Assembly (NCBI GenBank): GCA_024220505.1
Contig: JAKZZE010000001.1
Span: forward strand, 1,364,001-1,428,000
DNA from: Rhizopus arrhizus
Taxonomy: Eukaryota; Mucoromycota; Mucoromycetes; Mucorales; Rhizopodaceae
Length of the DNA stretch: 64,000 nt
Direction of reading: 5' to 3'
Below, in pieces: positions 43,986 through 53,862 of this stretch. The translations under genes were made by a program, and so were the position numbers. Each line of letters opens with the position of its first letter. Within the stretch, counting starts at the first letter, position 1. A model generated the notes under the pieces. That model was not told the origin of the DNA, did not search any database, and saw only the letters and a list, made by a program, of their open reading frames with translations.

Positions 43986-44760
43986 GTGAATTACGCGGTA
44001 GTTTAGACTATGAAAGTGAAGGACTTGCGGGTAGTTAAAAAAATAAGGAAAACCGTTAACCAAGAAACCGGTAAGTGTTCGTTTGTTAGATTTTAAGAAT
44101 ACCAAAGAAAACAGCAGTTCACCAGAGAAAATAACCCTGTCTATCCAGACAGAAAACCAAAGACAAAAAATTAGGCCTTCAAAAAAAGGTATCGTTTATT
44201 GATTCGCATAAGTTATTCTTTTATACATTATTGAAAATAAACTAAATTAATAAATGATATCAAACATAACACAATTGAAGGAAATGATGTAAGTGGGAAT
44301 GAGTGAATGTAAACTAAACTTTGTGGCATAAGGAGATTTAGAACAATATAAACTATTTTAGCGTCAAACATGTCAGGGAAATACTAGAATAAAAATGGTA
44401 AATCAAAGGAAAGAAATTTAAGCTTTGAGCAATGATTAATGCTGTTGAAGCTCCGCCGAGACAACACCGAAATCAAACCCAGATTTCTTACACCCCGTCA
44501 TCGACTCGCTACCGACCCCCCAGGTCACCAACAGACATCTTTCATTTTCTCGAATTTCTTTCACATTGACTTATTCATTCCATTCGGCCATGACCAAGTT
44601 GAGCTAGACCCAAGAAGAAGACGACCCAAAGCTTCACCTCTTTAAGGCGAGTATTACTGCACCACAAAGGAACTAGTTTAGTTATCCAGAACTTCTTTAA
44701 AAAGAACTAAAAATTTTGCCACACAAATCGAGTTTATTATCTCACATTTCCGGGTACTGT
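43986..44760 (-). repeat. 3' LTR of element 1
   Basis: 775 bp, matching 50705-51480 apart from one A. It contains a reverse TATAAAAG box with GAATCAATAAACG downstream, and a GC-richer 68-codon plus-strand frame (44439-44645) conserved in both copies because they are copies. Confidence 0.93.
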
Positions 44761-44776
44761 CAATATCCCCCCCTAA
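44761..44776 (-). promoter_or_regulatory. polypurine tract of element 1
   Basis: Minus-strand TTTAGGGGGGGATATTG abuts the 3' LTR; it overlaps the last integrase codons. Confidence 0.7.
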
Positions 44777-46140
44777 ACTCGATTTGGGTGGGAGATGCCA
44801 CTAGATTCCCTTGCATCAACCCAAGTACGGAAATGCTCTAAAGTAGTTTGTGTTGTGATATCGGGCACCATGTGTTTACTTTCAATAAACGGCTTTAGTG
44901 AATCACCATTGACTGCACCTTTAATTCGACCTAAACGAGGACCATCGAGCTTATAAGTTCCATTTCGCAACACTTGAACCACCACATATGGGCCAGACCA
45001 TTTGTCAGCGAATTTATTAGAGAGAACATCTTCCTTTAAGAGTACTTGTTCACCAACTCTATATTCCCTAGGATGTACCGTTCGATTGTACCGAATAGCC
45101 TGTTTGAGTTTCGCACGGTCCGATTCTTCTCTAGCCTTAGTACGTATTTTGTCCAGTTCGATTTGTATGAATTCCACTCGTTTGGCTACCTCCAATTCGT
45201 ATTCTCCTTCAACATACCCACGAATCGGTGCTTGCCAGGTTCCGGGAGTAAGCAGTTGGTAACCATACAACAGTTGACTAGGAGAAAATCTTGACGAGTC
45301 ATTTACCAATGTCCTGAGTGCCAGTAGAGCCTGATTGACGTATTTGTCCCATTGATACACTTCATTATGGTCACGAGCAAGTTTAGCTATGGTAGCACAT
45401 AGAGTCTGATTCAGTCTTTCGCATAAACCGTTAGTCTGCGGTCGGTATGATGTAGTTGTTACTGGTTTACATCCGAGTTTCATGAGAAATGTTTTTGTAT
45501 ACACCGAACAAAAATTAGAACCTCGATCCGTTAAAATGTAGTTGGGAACACCATACAAGGAAACAATTTGCGTATAATAGAATTCACAAGTAGTAGTTTC
45601 GTTTATATTAGGGACAGCTTGTGCAATTGGCCACCGGGTAAGATAATCTATACCAGTTAAAAGATATCGATTTCCTTGGGACGTGACCTCTAGTGGACCA
45701 ACAGCGTCACATCCTACCATAAAGAACGGTTTGCTAGGAGTCTTGATGGGGCTTGCCAGATTGTTTCGTTTGTACACCGGTCGAGCTCTCATTTGACAAG
45801 TAGGACATTCACGGGCCAGTTCGTTACAGGTAGTAGATAATCTGTCATAAATATAATGTTGCTGTGCCAGGCGATGTAGACCTCGCCCACTAAAATGATT
45901 TTCTTCGTGTAGCTTGATTAGTACTTCTCGCACATTGGCATCGTGCAGTATTTTCTTTCCTGTGACTTTGTCAACCAAGGATTCCCCATGGATATAGTAT
46001 TTACGGGCATGTCGTCGAATCTTTTGTTTGTCCACCTTAGAAGAACCATTCGGATATGAGCCATCAGTAAGGTAATAATAGATCGCGAGATACCAAGGGA
46101 ACCGCATTAGACTAACACAGGAGATAGTGTACTTTATCAA
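44773..46140 (-). CDS. element 1 integrase, separate frame
   Basis: 455 residues on the minus strand. Zinc domain HHCC is visible as HEENHFSGRGLHRLA and CPTCQM. Catalytic residues lie in VGCDAVGPLE, ILTDRGSNF and RPQTNGLCERLNQT. A basic linker is followed by KWSGPYVVVQVLRNGTYKL (GPY/F). No chromodomain follows. The frame starts at its own ATG 171 bases after the stop of the RT-RNase H frame and is not reached by a simple frameshift. An upstream TATA-like site suggests separate expression (inference). Complete. Confidence 0.9.
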   Translation of the reverse strand: MIKYTISCVSLMRFPWYLAIYYYLTDGSYPNGSSKVDKQKIRRHARKYYIHGESLVDKVTGKKILHDANVREVLIKLHEENHFSGRGLHRLAQQHYIYDRLSTTCNELARECPTCQMRARPVYKRNNLASPIKTPSKPFFMVGCDAVGPLEVTSQGNRYLLTGIDYLTRWPIAQAVPNINETTTCEFYYTQIVSLYGVPNYILTDRGSNFCSVYTKTFLMKLGCKPVTTTSYRPQTNGLCERLNQTLCATIAKLARDHNEVYQWDKYVNQALLALRTLVNDSSRFSPSQLLYGYQLLTPGTWQAPIRGYVEGEYELEVAKRVEFIQIELDKIRTKAREESDRAKLKQAIRYNRTVHPREYRVGEQVLLKEDVLSNKFADKWSGPYVVVQVLRNGTYKLDGPRLGRIKGAVNGDSLKPFIESKHMVPDITTQTTLEHFRTWVDARESSGISHPNRV

Positions 46141-46311
46141 GTTAAACAGAAAATAAAGAAAATCAAGACAAAAGGAACTTAAAGATAGAAGTATTGATTT
46201 ATTGATAGATGTCGAAAATCGCTCTCTTTTATTTAAAACAAAAACACAAAGGTATTTATATTCTTACCATTGATTCGTACTAATTTAGTTTGATTATGAA
46301 AAATACCCAGA
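46141..46311 (-). promoter_or_regulatory. spacer with promoter-like sequence before the integrase
   Basis: On the minus strand the spacer holds AATGGTAAGAATATAAATACC, about 130 bases before the integrase ATG, then TTTTAAATAAAAGAG. TATAAATA followed by AATAAA is the core promoter order of the LTRs in this window. The GGTAAGAA in it also resembles a 5' splice site. Either independent initiation or splicing could deliver the integrase; sequence alone cannot decide. Confidence 0.45.
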
Positions 46312-49300
46312 CTATTCTGCTTGGGGCAAGAGTCTTGATAAGCTATCCGCGGGATTCAAAGAACCAGGACGATGAGCAACTTCGTAATCGTATTCCAATA
46401 AGGTTGCTGCCCATCTAGACAATTTTGGACTAGGTCTTGAGGGGTTTAGTACAAACACTAAGGCGGCGTTGTCGGTACGTAACATGAATCTTCTTCCAAG
46501 GAGGTAATGACGGTATTTGTTGACACCCCAAACTATAGCCAGAGCTTCTAGATGCACAGTAGAGTAATTCTTTTCCGCAGTTCGCAGAGTTCTTGAGTTA
46601 TAGGAAATTACTTTTTCATTATTGGAAGAACCATCAGGAGACTGGGATAATATCGCCGATATTCCTTTTGACGAAGCATCCGTAGTTAGGATTTGTACTT
46701 GCTGTTTATCCGGGTAAGCCAATAGAGAAGCAGAAGTTAGAGCCATTTTCAATTGTTGGTAAGCAGCTTCCTCTTCTTGTGACCATGTGAACCTAACGTT
46801 TTTCTTTAATAGTCTTGTAAGAGGGGCCGAGATCATAGCGTAATCATCTATAAACCGCCGGTAATAGCCGGTTGTGCCAAGAAAGGAACGTACATCATCA
46901 GCATTACGAGGAGTTCGAAAATTTAGAATCTTGTCAACGTTATGTGAGTGAGGAGAGATACCAGCGCCAGAGATAGTGTGTCCCAGATATTCGACCTGTG
47001 AAGCACCGAACGTACATTTCTTGAATTTTAATCGAAGATTATACTGTTTGCACTTCTTGAATATTAATTCCAAGTGTTTCGCGTGTTCTGCAGGAGTGCT
47101 AGAAAAACATATTACGTCGTCGATGAATACATGAACAAACTTGCCTACATATTCGCCCAATAGATTTGTCATCATTCTTTGAAACGTGGCGGGAGCAGAA
47201 GTCAGACCAAAGGGCATAACCAGAAATTCGAAGGTACCATGTGGGGTAACGAAACCAGTCTTGCAAATAGATTCCTCTTGCATGGGAACCTGCCAGTAGC
47301 CAGAAGCAGCATCTAGCGTACTATACACTTGTGCATGAGAAAGAGCATCCAACAACGTATCAATAATTGGAAGAGGAAAGTTGTCCTTAACAGTCATTCG
47401 ATTAAGTCGTCGATAATCAATGACAAGTCGAAGGGAACCATCTTTCTTTTTTACAAAGAAACAGGGTGAAGACCAAGTCCCCTTGCTTGGACGTATTAAT
47501 CCGAGTTGAAGCATTTCTGTTATTTCTTGTGTCAACTTGTCTTGTTCCTCCCATGATAACCTAAAGGGTTTGGATTTGATTGGGTTTGAACCCGGAAGTA
47601 TAGGTATTTCGTGCTCCACGACGTCAACACGGCCAAGACCAGAGATTTCGACGAAGCAATCAGAATGGATAGATACTAATTCCTTGAGGTAGTCGGGCAC
47701 CATATCGAGACAAAGGGATTCTTCACCGGGCTTATGAGAGTCTTGTTCTCCCTCTTCGCCGGACTTAGACAATATATCATCCATGTAAGTATTAACGATT
47801 TGGCTGTTATCTACTTGATTCACCATAGAAGTAGGACTTGTTTGTACCACGGACACCGCAAGAATTTCCTTTTGTTCACTGACACTTGCTGAAGGCTCCA
47901 CTATTAGGCTCGAACTGCCGGAATGAATACTTTCATGAGTTGAATAGCCTTGTAGTATCGCCTTGGGACCATTAGGATCGAAAATCAATGCTCCAAAAGG
48001 ATCACGACGAAGCGAAATGGGAAACGATATAGTGTTGTTATGTAAGTCTACAGAGACACCATATGCTCGGAACCAGGTCATGCCTAATATACAATAGTCT
48101 TTTTGATTAGGTCGTTGATTCGCTTGAATACAGACGTGTTCAGAACGTAAATGACCAGCGATACGGAAAGGTACGTCTACGGATATATTACAGGGTTCAC
48201 GTTGCATTGAGTCGAATCCAATTAAATGCATTTGATCGCCATTATATTGTAGACCGAGTTTCCTTGCTAAACCTTCATTCATGACACTGACTGATGCGCC
48301 ACTGTCAAAAGTACATTCGAACACTATACCATTGACAGCAACGGGAGCTTTGAGTGGGGCACTCATCCGCATGTTTTGAAGATCATACGGGTAATTGATT
48401 GTAGAATACATACTTGTTGTGCCAGTCACTTCGGTTACCAGAGAACTCGTATCCGTATCCGAATGATCATCAGAAATATTGGAATCAGTAGCATCACCAG
48501 AATCCGTCCAAGAGTCTGAGTCATCGCTACTTGTATGATTTGAACCAAGATTATCAATACCATAGACACCAACAGAACCAGGGGAACCAAAAGAACCAAC
48601 AGAATCAGAAAGACCACTAGCAGCACCACCATGAGCAACATTGGTTGGACGATTTACTGTGTTAATAAGTTGCGCATTTCTTTTTGTTCCTCTAGAGGTC
48701 GCAACAGGAGGATTTGCTGAAATTATTTGTCTGTTTTGATTATCTTGTGTGATTCTCTTTTTCCTACACCTCAGAGTACGTAAACCATCCACCAGTTCTC
48801 TTGCAGCTTGCTTGTCAATTGCTAGCCATTCTGATACTGTTAATCCTGCATCCGCTTTAGCCAAAGTGTTCCAAATATCCTGCTTGCGAACTGTGATTGG
48901 GAGGTAACGTACGGGCTTACGAGCCTTTTTCTGTTTGGTTTTCACTTGCTGATTTGTTGCAGGATTAGACGACGTACCAGAAGGACCAACGACCGGGAAA
49001 TGAGGTTGACCTATACCAGAAGAAGGGATTACACCAGTACCACCAGGAAGCATTGAACCATTACCAGGAGGAGCACCACTGAAAGGATTACCAAGAGAAA
49101 CACCAGGAGGGTTGACCACGTCTTGAGGATGATTACTTGGAGGATTAATTGGAGTACCTTGAGTAGCTTGAGGATGTACTTGAGGGTAGACAGTACCACT
49201 AGGACCTGCGATAGGTTCTCGCATGATGGTGTCTTCATTTGAGGGAATAGTTTGATTACCACCACGTCGACGTTTACCACCGCGATCCGCGTTATTGGCC

Positions 49301-49424
49301 CTATCACCATTAGTAGCATAGACTTCGACAGAGGGTATCGAATCAATATAGCTGATAGGAGCCTTGTTGTCAGTTTGTTGTAAAGGATTTACTTGACTTG
49401 AAGGGACCTCCGAGGCCTTTACAT
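46312..49424 (-). CDS. element 1 protease, RT and RNase H
   Basis: The conventional ATG is at 49224, but the frame is open upstream to about 49450 and is in -1 register to Gag, so Gag-Pol fusion by -1 frameshifting is likely. After a Pro/Gly-rich linker come the protease (FECTFDSGASVSVM, ILGMTWF), RT (LVIDYRRLNRMT, STLDAASGYWQ, FLVMPFGLTSAPATF, VFIDDVICFS) and RNase H (ILTTDASSKGISA, HLEALAIVWG, LRTDNAALVF). It ends NPADSLSRLLPQAE without entering integrase. Possible slippage region is at 49425-49455 near G_GGG_CCC, which is not a perfect heptamer. Confidence 0.9.
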
Positions 49425-50369
49425 CACCCGGGGCCCCACCTCTTTTACCGAGTTAAGAGGAATAGAATTTGCACCAGTTGCGGGGGAGTTGTCCTTCTCT
49501 TGTTTTGATTTCAAAAATTCTGGACACTCTATCTTTCGATGTCCTTCTTTTTTGCAATAGAAACAAGAGAGATTACGGGAGCCATTTGTAGCAGTTGAAT
49601 TATTATTACCGATAGACTTGACAAGACTAATTTTTAGATCACGAAATTCTTTTAACAGATCGTCCATAGTAGACGTGGACTTGACCGACTGATTATCACT
49701 CAAGATATTGTCACCTTCCCTATAGTCTTCATGATTAGGCTTCACTACAGGGGGACCTTGAACAGTGACACCTTTGAAACGGTATTTCTTGATAATACCT
49801 TCAGCACGTACAGCAGCATTCACCACGTCTTCTAGCTTGGAAAGTTTGTTCATATTTTCACTTCGCTCTACTTCCCATGCCACAGTAGGATTAATAGCGT
49901 CCATAAAAGAACGGATCTTCAATTTTTCATCAGTCACGCCAACGAGAGAAAATAATTCACGCAACTTAATATCTATGTCCTCTACGTCTTCTTCACTTGA
50001 TTGTTTCGTGTTGGAAATTTCAGCCCACCAGTAATCCTCAAGACCTGTACAGAATTTTTCCTTAAAACGTTCAGAAAAATCCTTCCAGGTTCTTACATCA
50101 GCGCAAGAACGATCGTACCATTTCTCAGCCTTGCCAGTTAAATGGTCTCTAGCGATAAGTAACGCTTCCCTATCGCCAATACCAGCTAACTCACGTAACC
50201 GTCCCAACTGTTTCAGCCACGAAAGGGGATTACTAAAAACTGCACGACCATTTTGTTGCAGAGAAGTGGGACCCGAAAATTCAGGAATTTCTCGCAAAAA
50301 GCGAACCAAATGGGAATTGCCAGAGGAAGAAGTGACAGAAGCAGTACCACTAGAAGATTCACCAGTCAT
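49419..50369 (-). CDS. element 1 Gag
   Basis: 316 residues: Ser/Gly-rich start, a retrotransposon Gag capsid region (SWLKQLGRLRELAG, ARDHLTGKAEKWYD, RFKEKFCTG), and a canonical C-x2-C-x4-H-x4-C zinc knuckle (CFYCKKEGHRKIEC) near residue 270. Ends in PRVM. Particle assembly and RNA packaging by family. Confidence 0.9.
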   Translation of the reverse strand: MTGESSSGTASVTSSSGNSHLVRFLREIPEFSGPTSLQQNGRAVFSNPLSWLKQLGRLRELAGIGDREALLIARDHLTGKAEKWYDRSCADVRTWKDFSERFKEKFCTGLEDYWWAEISNTKQSSEEDVEDIDIKLRELFSLVGVTDEKLKIRSFMDAINPTVAWEVERSENMNKLSKLEDVVNAAVRAEGIIKKYRFKGVTVQGPPVVKPNHEDYREGDNILSDNQSVKSTSTMDDLLKEFRDLKISLVKSIGNNNSTATNGSRNLSCFYCKKEGHRKIECPEFLKSKQEKDNSPATGANSIPLNSVKEVGPRVM

Positions 50370-50682
50370 GCTAGATAAACAAGATAAGTTAAAATAATAC
50401 TATAAAAAAAAAATATGAAAGTTTAAACAAGTAAAAGAAATAGGGTAAGGAAAAATAAAACCAGTGAATAATGTAAAGGGTTAAGGAATACAAAAACAAA
50501 CAGAAGATAAATGAAAAGATATAAGAATAGAAGCTAAAGAGTAAAGGGAGAAGTTAAAAAAGATATAAGAAGGGTTAGAAATAAAATGAATAACTGAAGA
50601 AAGTGATAATAACAGAAAATCAAAAGAATCAAATTCAATAATCCAGGTAGATGCTACAGCGTAATACACTAACAATAGGAAT

Positions 50683-50700
50683 TCCACTCTAGCCGCACCA
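50683..50700 (-). promoter_or_regulatory. primer-binding site of element 1
   Basis: Four bases after the 5' LTR the minus strand reads TGGTGCGGCTAGAGTGGA, complementary to a tRNA ending TCTAGCCGCACCA. The tRNA species is not identified. Confidence 0.65.
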
Positions 50701-50704
50701 AAAT

Positions 50705-51480
50705 TGTGAATTACGCGGTAGTTTAGACTATGAAAGTGAAGGACTTGCGGGTAGTTAAAAAAATAAGGAAAACCGTTAACCAAGAAACCGGTAAGTGTTC
50801 GTTTGTTAGATTTTAAGAATACCAAAGAAAACAGCAGTTCACCAGAGAAAATAACCCTGTCTATCCAGACAGAAAACCAAAGACAAAAAATTAGGCCTTC
50901 AAAAAAAGGTATCGTTTATTGATTCGCATAAGTTATTCTTTTATACATTATTGAAAATAAACTAAATTAATAAATGATATCAAACATAACACAATTGAAG
51001 GAAATGATGTAAGTGGGAATGAGTGAATGTAAACTAAACTTTGTGGCATAAGGAGATTTAGAACAATATAAACTATTTTAGCGTCAAACATGTCAGGGAA
51101 ATACTAGAATAAAAATGGTAAATCAAAGGAAAGAAATTTAAGCTTTGAGCAATGATTAATGCTGTTGAAGCTCCGCCGAGACAACACCGAAATCAAACCC
51201 AGATTTCTTACACCCCGTCATCGACTCGCTACCGACCCCCCAGGTCACCAACAGACATCTTTCATTTTCTCGAATTTCTTTCACATTGACTTATTCATTC
51301 CATTCGGCCATGACCAAGTTGAGCTAGACCCAAGAAGAAGACGACCCAAAGCTTCACCTCTTTAAGGCGAGTATTACTGCACCACAAAGGAACTAGTTTA
51401 GTTATCCAGAACTTCTTTAAAAAGAACTAAAAATTTTGCCACACAAATCGAGTTTATTATCTCACATTTCCGGGTACTGT
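50705..51480 (-). repeat. 5' LTR of element 1
   Basis: 776 bp. In element direction it starts ACAGTACCCGG and ends AATTCACA. See the 3' copy for contents. Confidence 0.93.
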
Positions 51481-51491
51481 TAAAAGAAAGA

Positions 51492-51574
51492 GGTGATTTG
51501 GCCGAGTTGGTCTAAGGCGCCGCACTCAAGTTGCGGTCTCGCAAGAGGCGTGAGTTCGAATCTCACAGTCACCA
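51492..51574 (+). tRNA. tRNA-Leu (anticodon CAA)
   Basis: 83 bases fold as a type II tRNA: acceptor GGTGATT pairs with AGTCACC, anticodon stem CCGCA/TGCGG carries loop CTCAAGT (anticodon CAA, reads UUG), a variable arm with TCTCGCAAGAGG, and T arm GTGAG/CTCAC with TTCGAAT. A box (TGGCCGAGTTGG) and B box (GTTCGAATC) are intact; discriminator A; no encoded CCA and no intron. TTTT at 51581 is the Pol III stop. Confidence 0.96.
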
Positions 51575-51580
51575 TTACAC

Positions 51581-51584
51581 TTTT
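51581..51584 (+). terminator. Pol III terminator of tRNA-Leu
   Basis: Four T seven bases after the mature 3' end. Confidence 0.75.
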
Positions 51585-51749
51585 GACGTGTACGACCTTG
51601 TCATATCTTTTTATTCTATATATGGATATTTGTGTTGCTTTCCTTTTAATGAAGTTTGTATTCAACAAGTTACATGCTATGACTCACAAGAGAGTTGTTT
51701 ATATTCAATATCAACATGACTCATGAATTATGACAATACTTGTATATAT

Positions 51750-51857
51750 TGTGACGCAGTTGGTGTAACTTTTGCGGAAGAAGGGACTCAGTCCTAGGAG
51801 GGACTCAGTCGTAGGAGGGACCTCAGTCCTAGGAGGGATATCAGTCCCTGAAGATAA
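51750..51857 (+). repeat. element 3 5' LTR, first part
   Basis: Starts TGTGACGCAG, similar to the TGTGACCATA start of the element 2 LTR. Contains four imperfect 18-base tandem units of the form GGGACTCAGTCCTAGGAG (about 51783-51853). Cut at 51857 by element 2; the rest of the LTR resumes at 59496. The reconstructed LTR is about 581 bp. Its start lies 175 bases after the tRNA gene. Confidence 0.75.
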
Positions 51858-51926
51858 TGTGACCATAGTAGCCAGTAAAGAGGTTACACGAAGCAAATGT
51901 GAAAGAAGTCAAAAAATGAAAAAAGT

Positions 51927-51962
<36 letters not shown>

Positions 51963-52290
51963 ATTATTATATATATATCCCCAACCATTCAGTCAAGGAA
52001 GAAAATTAGTCAAGTTCTTTTATATTTTTATATACTTAACTCAATAAAGCAGGCTAACTTACTCATAAAAGTTCCTGATCTCTTATTTTACTTTACTTTT
52101 TATATTATTTTATCAAGAAACATCGTATTGATCTTACATATAAGATCTGGTGGTCACTACTTAACAAGCATTCGCTAAAATTCTATATAAAACAACAACT
52201 TACAAGGCAATCTTAACCTTACAATCAAGCTTTACAAGCAAACTTTACTCAAATTAACTCACTTACAACAAGCCAACCTATAAAATAACA
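51858..52290 (+). repeat. 5' LTR of element 2
   Basis: 433 bp, starts TGTGACC and ends AATAACA. Contains a run of 33 A, TATATATATCCCC, later ACTCAATAAAGCAGG, and a primer-site-like TGGTGGTCACTAC at 52148-52160. Confidence 0.93.
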
Positions 52291-52292
52291 TT

Positions 52293-52310
52293 TGGTGGTC
52301 ACTACGAGGG
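52293..52310 (+). promoter_or_regulatory. primer-binding site of element 2
   Basis: TGGTGGTCACTACGAGGG two bases after the LTR, identical to the site of element 3 (59971-59988). The priming tRNA would end AGTGACCACCA. It resembles, but does not equal, the complement of the local tRNA-Leu 3' end. Confidence 0.75.
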
Positions 52311-52424
52311 AAATAAAACAACAAATCAAGAAATCAAATCGAAATAAAACATCAAATCAAGAAATTCAACAACCAAGAAACAACCTTAAACAAAAAAATA
52401 TTATCAAATTTACCTGGAACTAAA

Positions 52425-53579
52425 ATGGCTTATATAAACGGACACATCGCGTTGGCAAATGCTAACATGAACGCAAGTTATCGACCTACTTTAATTGATT
52501 TCCATGGCTACGAAGGAGAAGACTTCCGTCATTTTGTAGAAAGTTTGGAATCTTACTTTGCTATTAACAATATTACTCAAGAACCACGCAAGCTTATTAT
52601 TCTCAAGGCACAACTAAGAGGAGCCGCCAAAGTGTATTACGAAAAAGAAATACTCAAAAGAATACCTGGAATCAACTACGAACAAGCCGTAGACCTATTG
52701 AAAAATTATTACATAACTCCAGAATTGATACAGAGTTACGAATTAGAATTTAACGAAATGTATCAAGGCGAACAGGAACACCCACAAATATTCTTGGCCA
52801 GACTAAAAGAAGCCGCAGACCTTGCTAACATAACTAATGATGCAGTCATCGAAAGCCGATTTCGTGCAGGTCTCTTACGAGAAATCAAACAGTTCTGTAT
52901 ACAGAGTAGTTCTAAAAACTTACAAGACTGGATCAATCACGCCGAAGGATGGTGGAACGCCAATCGACCTCGAAAGATTGCAATGGTTGATAATCCTTTC
53001 ATACCAAGGAATGCCAATCAAGCTTTGATATATCATAATGAAAATCATAACCATCACCATCTATCAAGCAATCATAATATTGACTTAATTGATACAAATG
53101 AACATGCCATGCCAGCACTAGCGTATAATCAAATACATTATAACAATGCTCAACCTAGTAGTAATTACTATTACAACAATACACATGGTACAAATCAATT
53201 GACAACAATGAATACATCAAGAAACCGTAATCAGTTGCATCATACCCAATACAATGAAAATCAACATATACGTCCTAACCAACAACAAGATCTTATTGGT
53301 CTTATACAACAAACAATTCGCCAAGAGCTTAGTAGTCAACAATATCAACAGCAACCTACTAGAAACCACAGGTATAATAATTATAACAATAATTATAATA
53401 GGTCTGGAAGATATGGAAATAACGACAACAATGGACGATACGATAACAGTAACAGAAATTATACGCCAAATCAAAGGAGATCATATGACCAACCAGCAAG
53501 TCAGGATCAACGGCAACCAAATAACCAACCCAGTAACCAACATAACAATCAACAGAATAATCAGTCAAAAAACTATTAG
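52425..53579 (+). CDS. element 2 Gag with Asn/Gln-rich tail
   Basis: 384 residues. The capsid part runs from HIALANANMNASYRPT through a retrotransposon Gag region (GYEGEDFRHFVESLESYF, LRGAAKVYYEKEI, FLARLKEAADLANI) to WWNANRPRKIAMVDN. From about residue 205 the chain is dominated by Asn, Gln, Tyr and Arg and lacks any C/H zinc knuckle. The frame ends SKNY-stop; the preceding A_AAA_AAC is a textbook -1 slippery heptamer. About 62% of the length matches element 3 Gag in order. Confidence 0.9.
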   Translation: MAYINGHIALANANMNASYRPTLIDFHGYEGEDFRHFVESLESYFAINNITQEPRKLIILKAQLRGAAKVYYEKEILKRIPGINYEQAVDLLKNYYITPELIQSYELEFNEMYQGEQEHPQIFLARLKEAADLANITNDAVIESRFRAGLLREIKQFCIQSSSKNLQDWINHAEGWWNANRPRKIAMVDNPFIPRNANQALIYHNENHNHHHLSSNHNIDLIDTNEHAMPALAYNQIHYNNAQPSSNYYYNNTHGTNQLTTMNTSRNRNQLHHTQYNENQHIRPNQQQDLIGLIQQTIRQELSSQQYQQQPTRNHRYNNYNNNYNRSGRYGNNDNNGRYDNSNRNYTPNQRRSYDQPASQDQRQPNNQPSNQHNNQQNNQSKNY

Positions 53580-53862
53580 GGTCGGTTGCTTTTGATAACT
53601 CACAGAAGAATGGTCAACTGAACACCCAAAAGATATAAAACCCATTAAAACCCCTAAACAACAACAGCTCAACGCAATATTAACAGACAGATACAATAAC
53701 AAACAAAAGGATCTCTATGCAGCAATCAGACCAGAAAGACCTCCTGACGTTGCCACAGCTACACCCTATCCAAACTCTAGATCCACAAATAAAGAAAAAG
53801 GAAAGCAAGTAGCAAAACCTACCATAACCAGAAAAGTCACTACACGAAGTCATATCGAAGAA
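53563..53862 (+). other. frameshift site and broken Gag-Pol linker of element 2
   Basis: A_AAA_AAC at 53568-53574 is followed by GGGTCGGTTGCTTTTGATAA, conserved in element 3. The -1 frame then hits a TAA near 53635 because one base is missing between 53626 and 53638 relative to element 3; beyond it the Pol frame is open (ITDRYNNKQKDLYAAIRPE). So the fusion protein cannot be made from this copy without a further shift, or there is a sequence error. Confidence 0.7.

Larger units (their letters stand above)
43986..51480 (-). mobile_element. Ty3/gypsy element 1, next to a tRNA gene
   Basis: LTRs at 43986-44760 and 50705-51480 differ only by one A in a run, so the insertion is recent. AAAAG at 43981-43985 and 51482-51486 is the apparent target duplication. 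Minus-strand order: 5' LTR, primer site, Gag, protease-RT-RNase H, spacer, integrase, polypurine tract, 3' LTR. All three frames are long and undamaged. No chromodomain. The element ends about 10 bases from the mature tRNA 5' end. Confidence 0.93.

Noticed and set aside
44439..44645. 68-codon frame repeated exactly at 51159-51365, looking like a duplicated gene
   Set aside because: Both lie inside the two LTRs of one recent element, so identity follows from LTR duplication and not from coding constraint.
46109..46275. Intron joining RNase H to integrase in element 1
   Set aside because: A GTAAGA donor and TAG acceptors exist, but the RNase H frame stops upstream of the donor, so splicing would not fuse the proteins; kept only as an alternative in the spacer entry.
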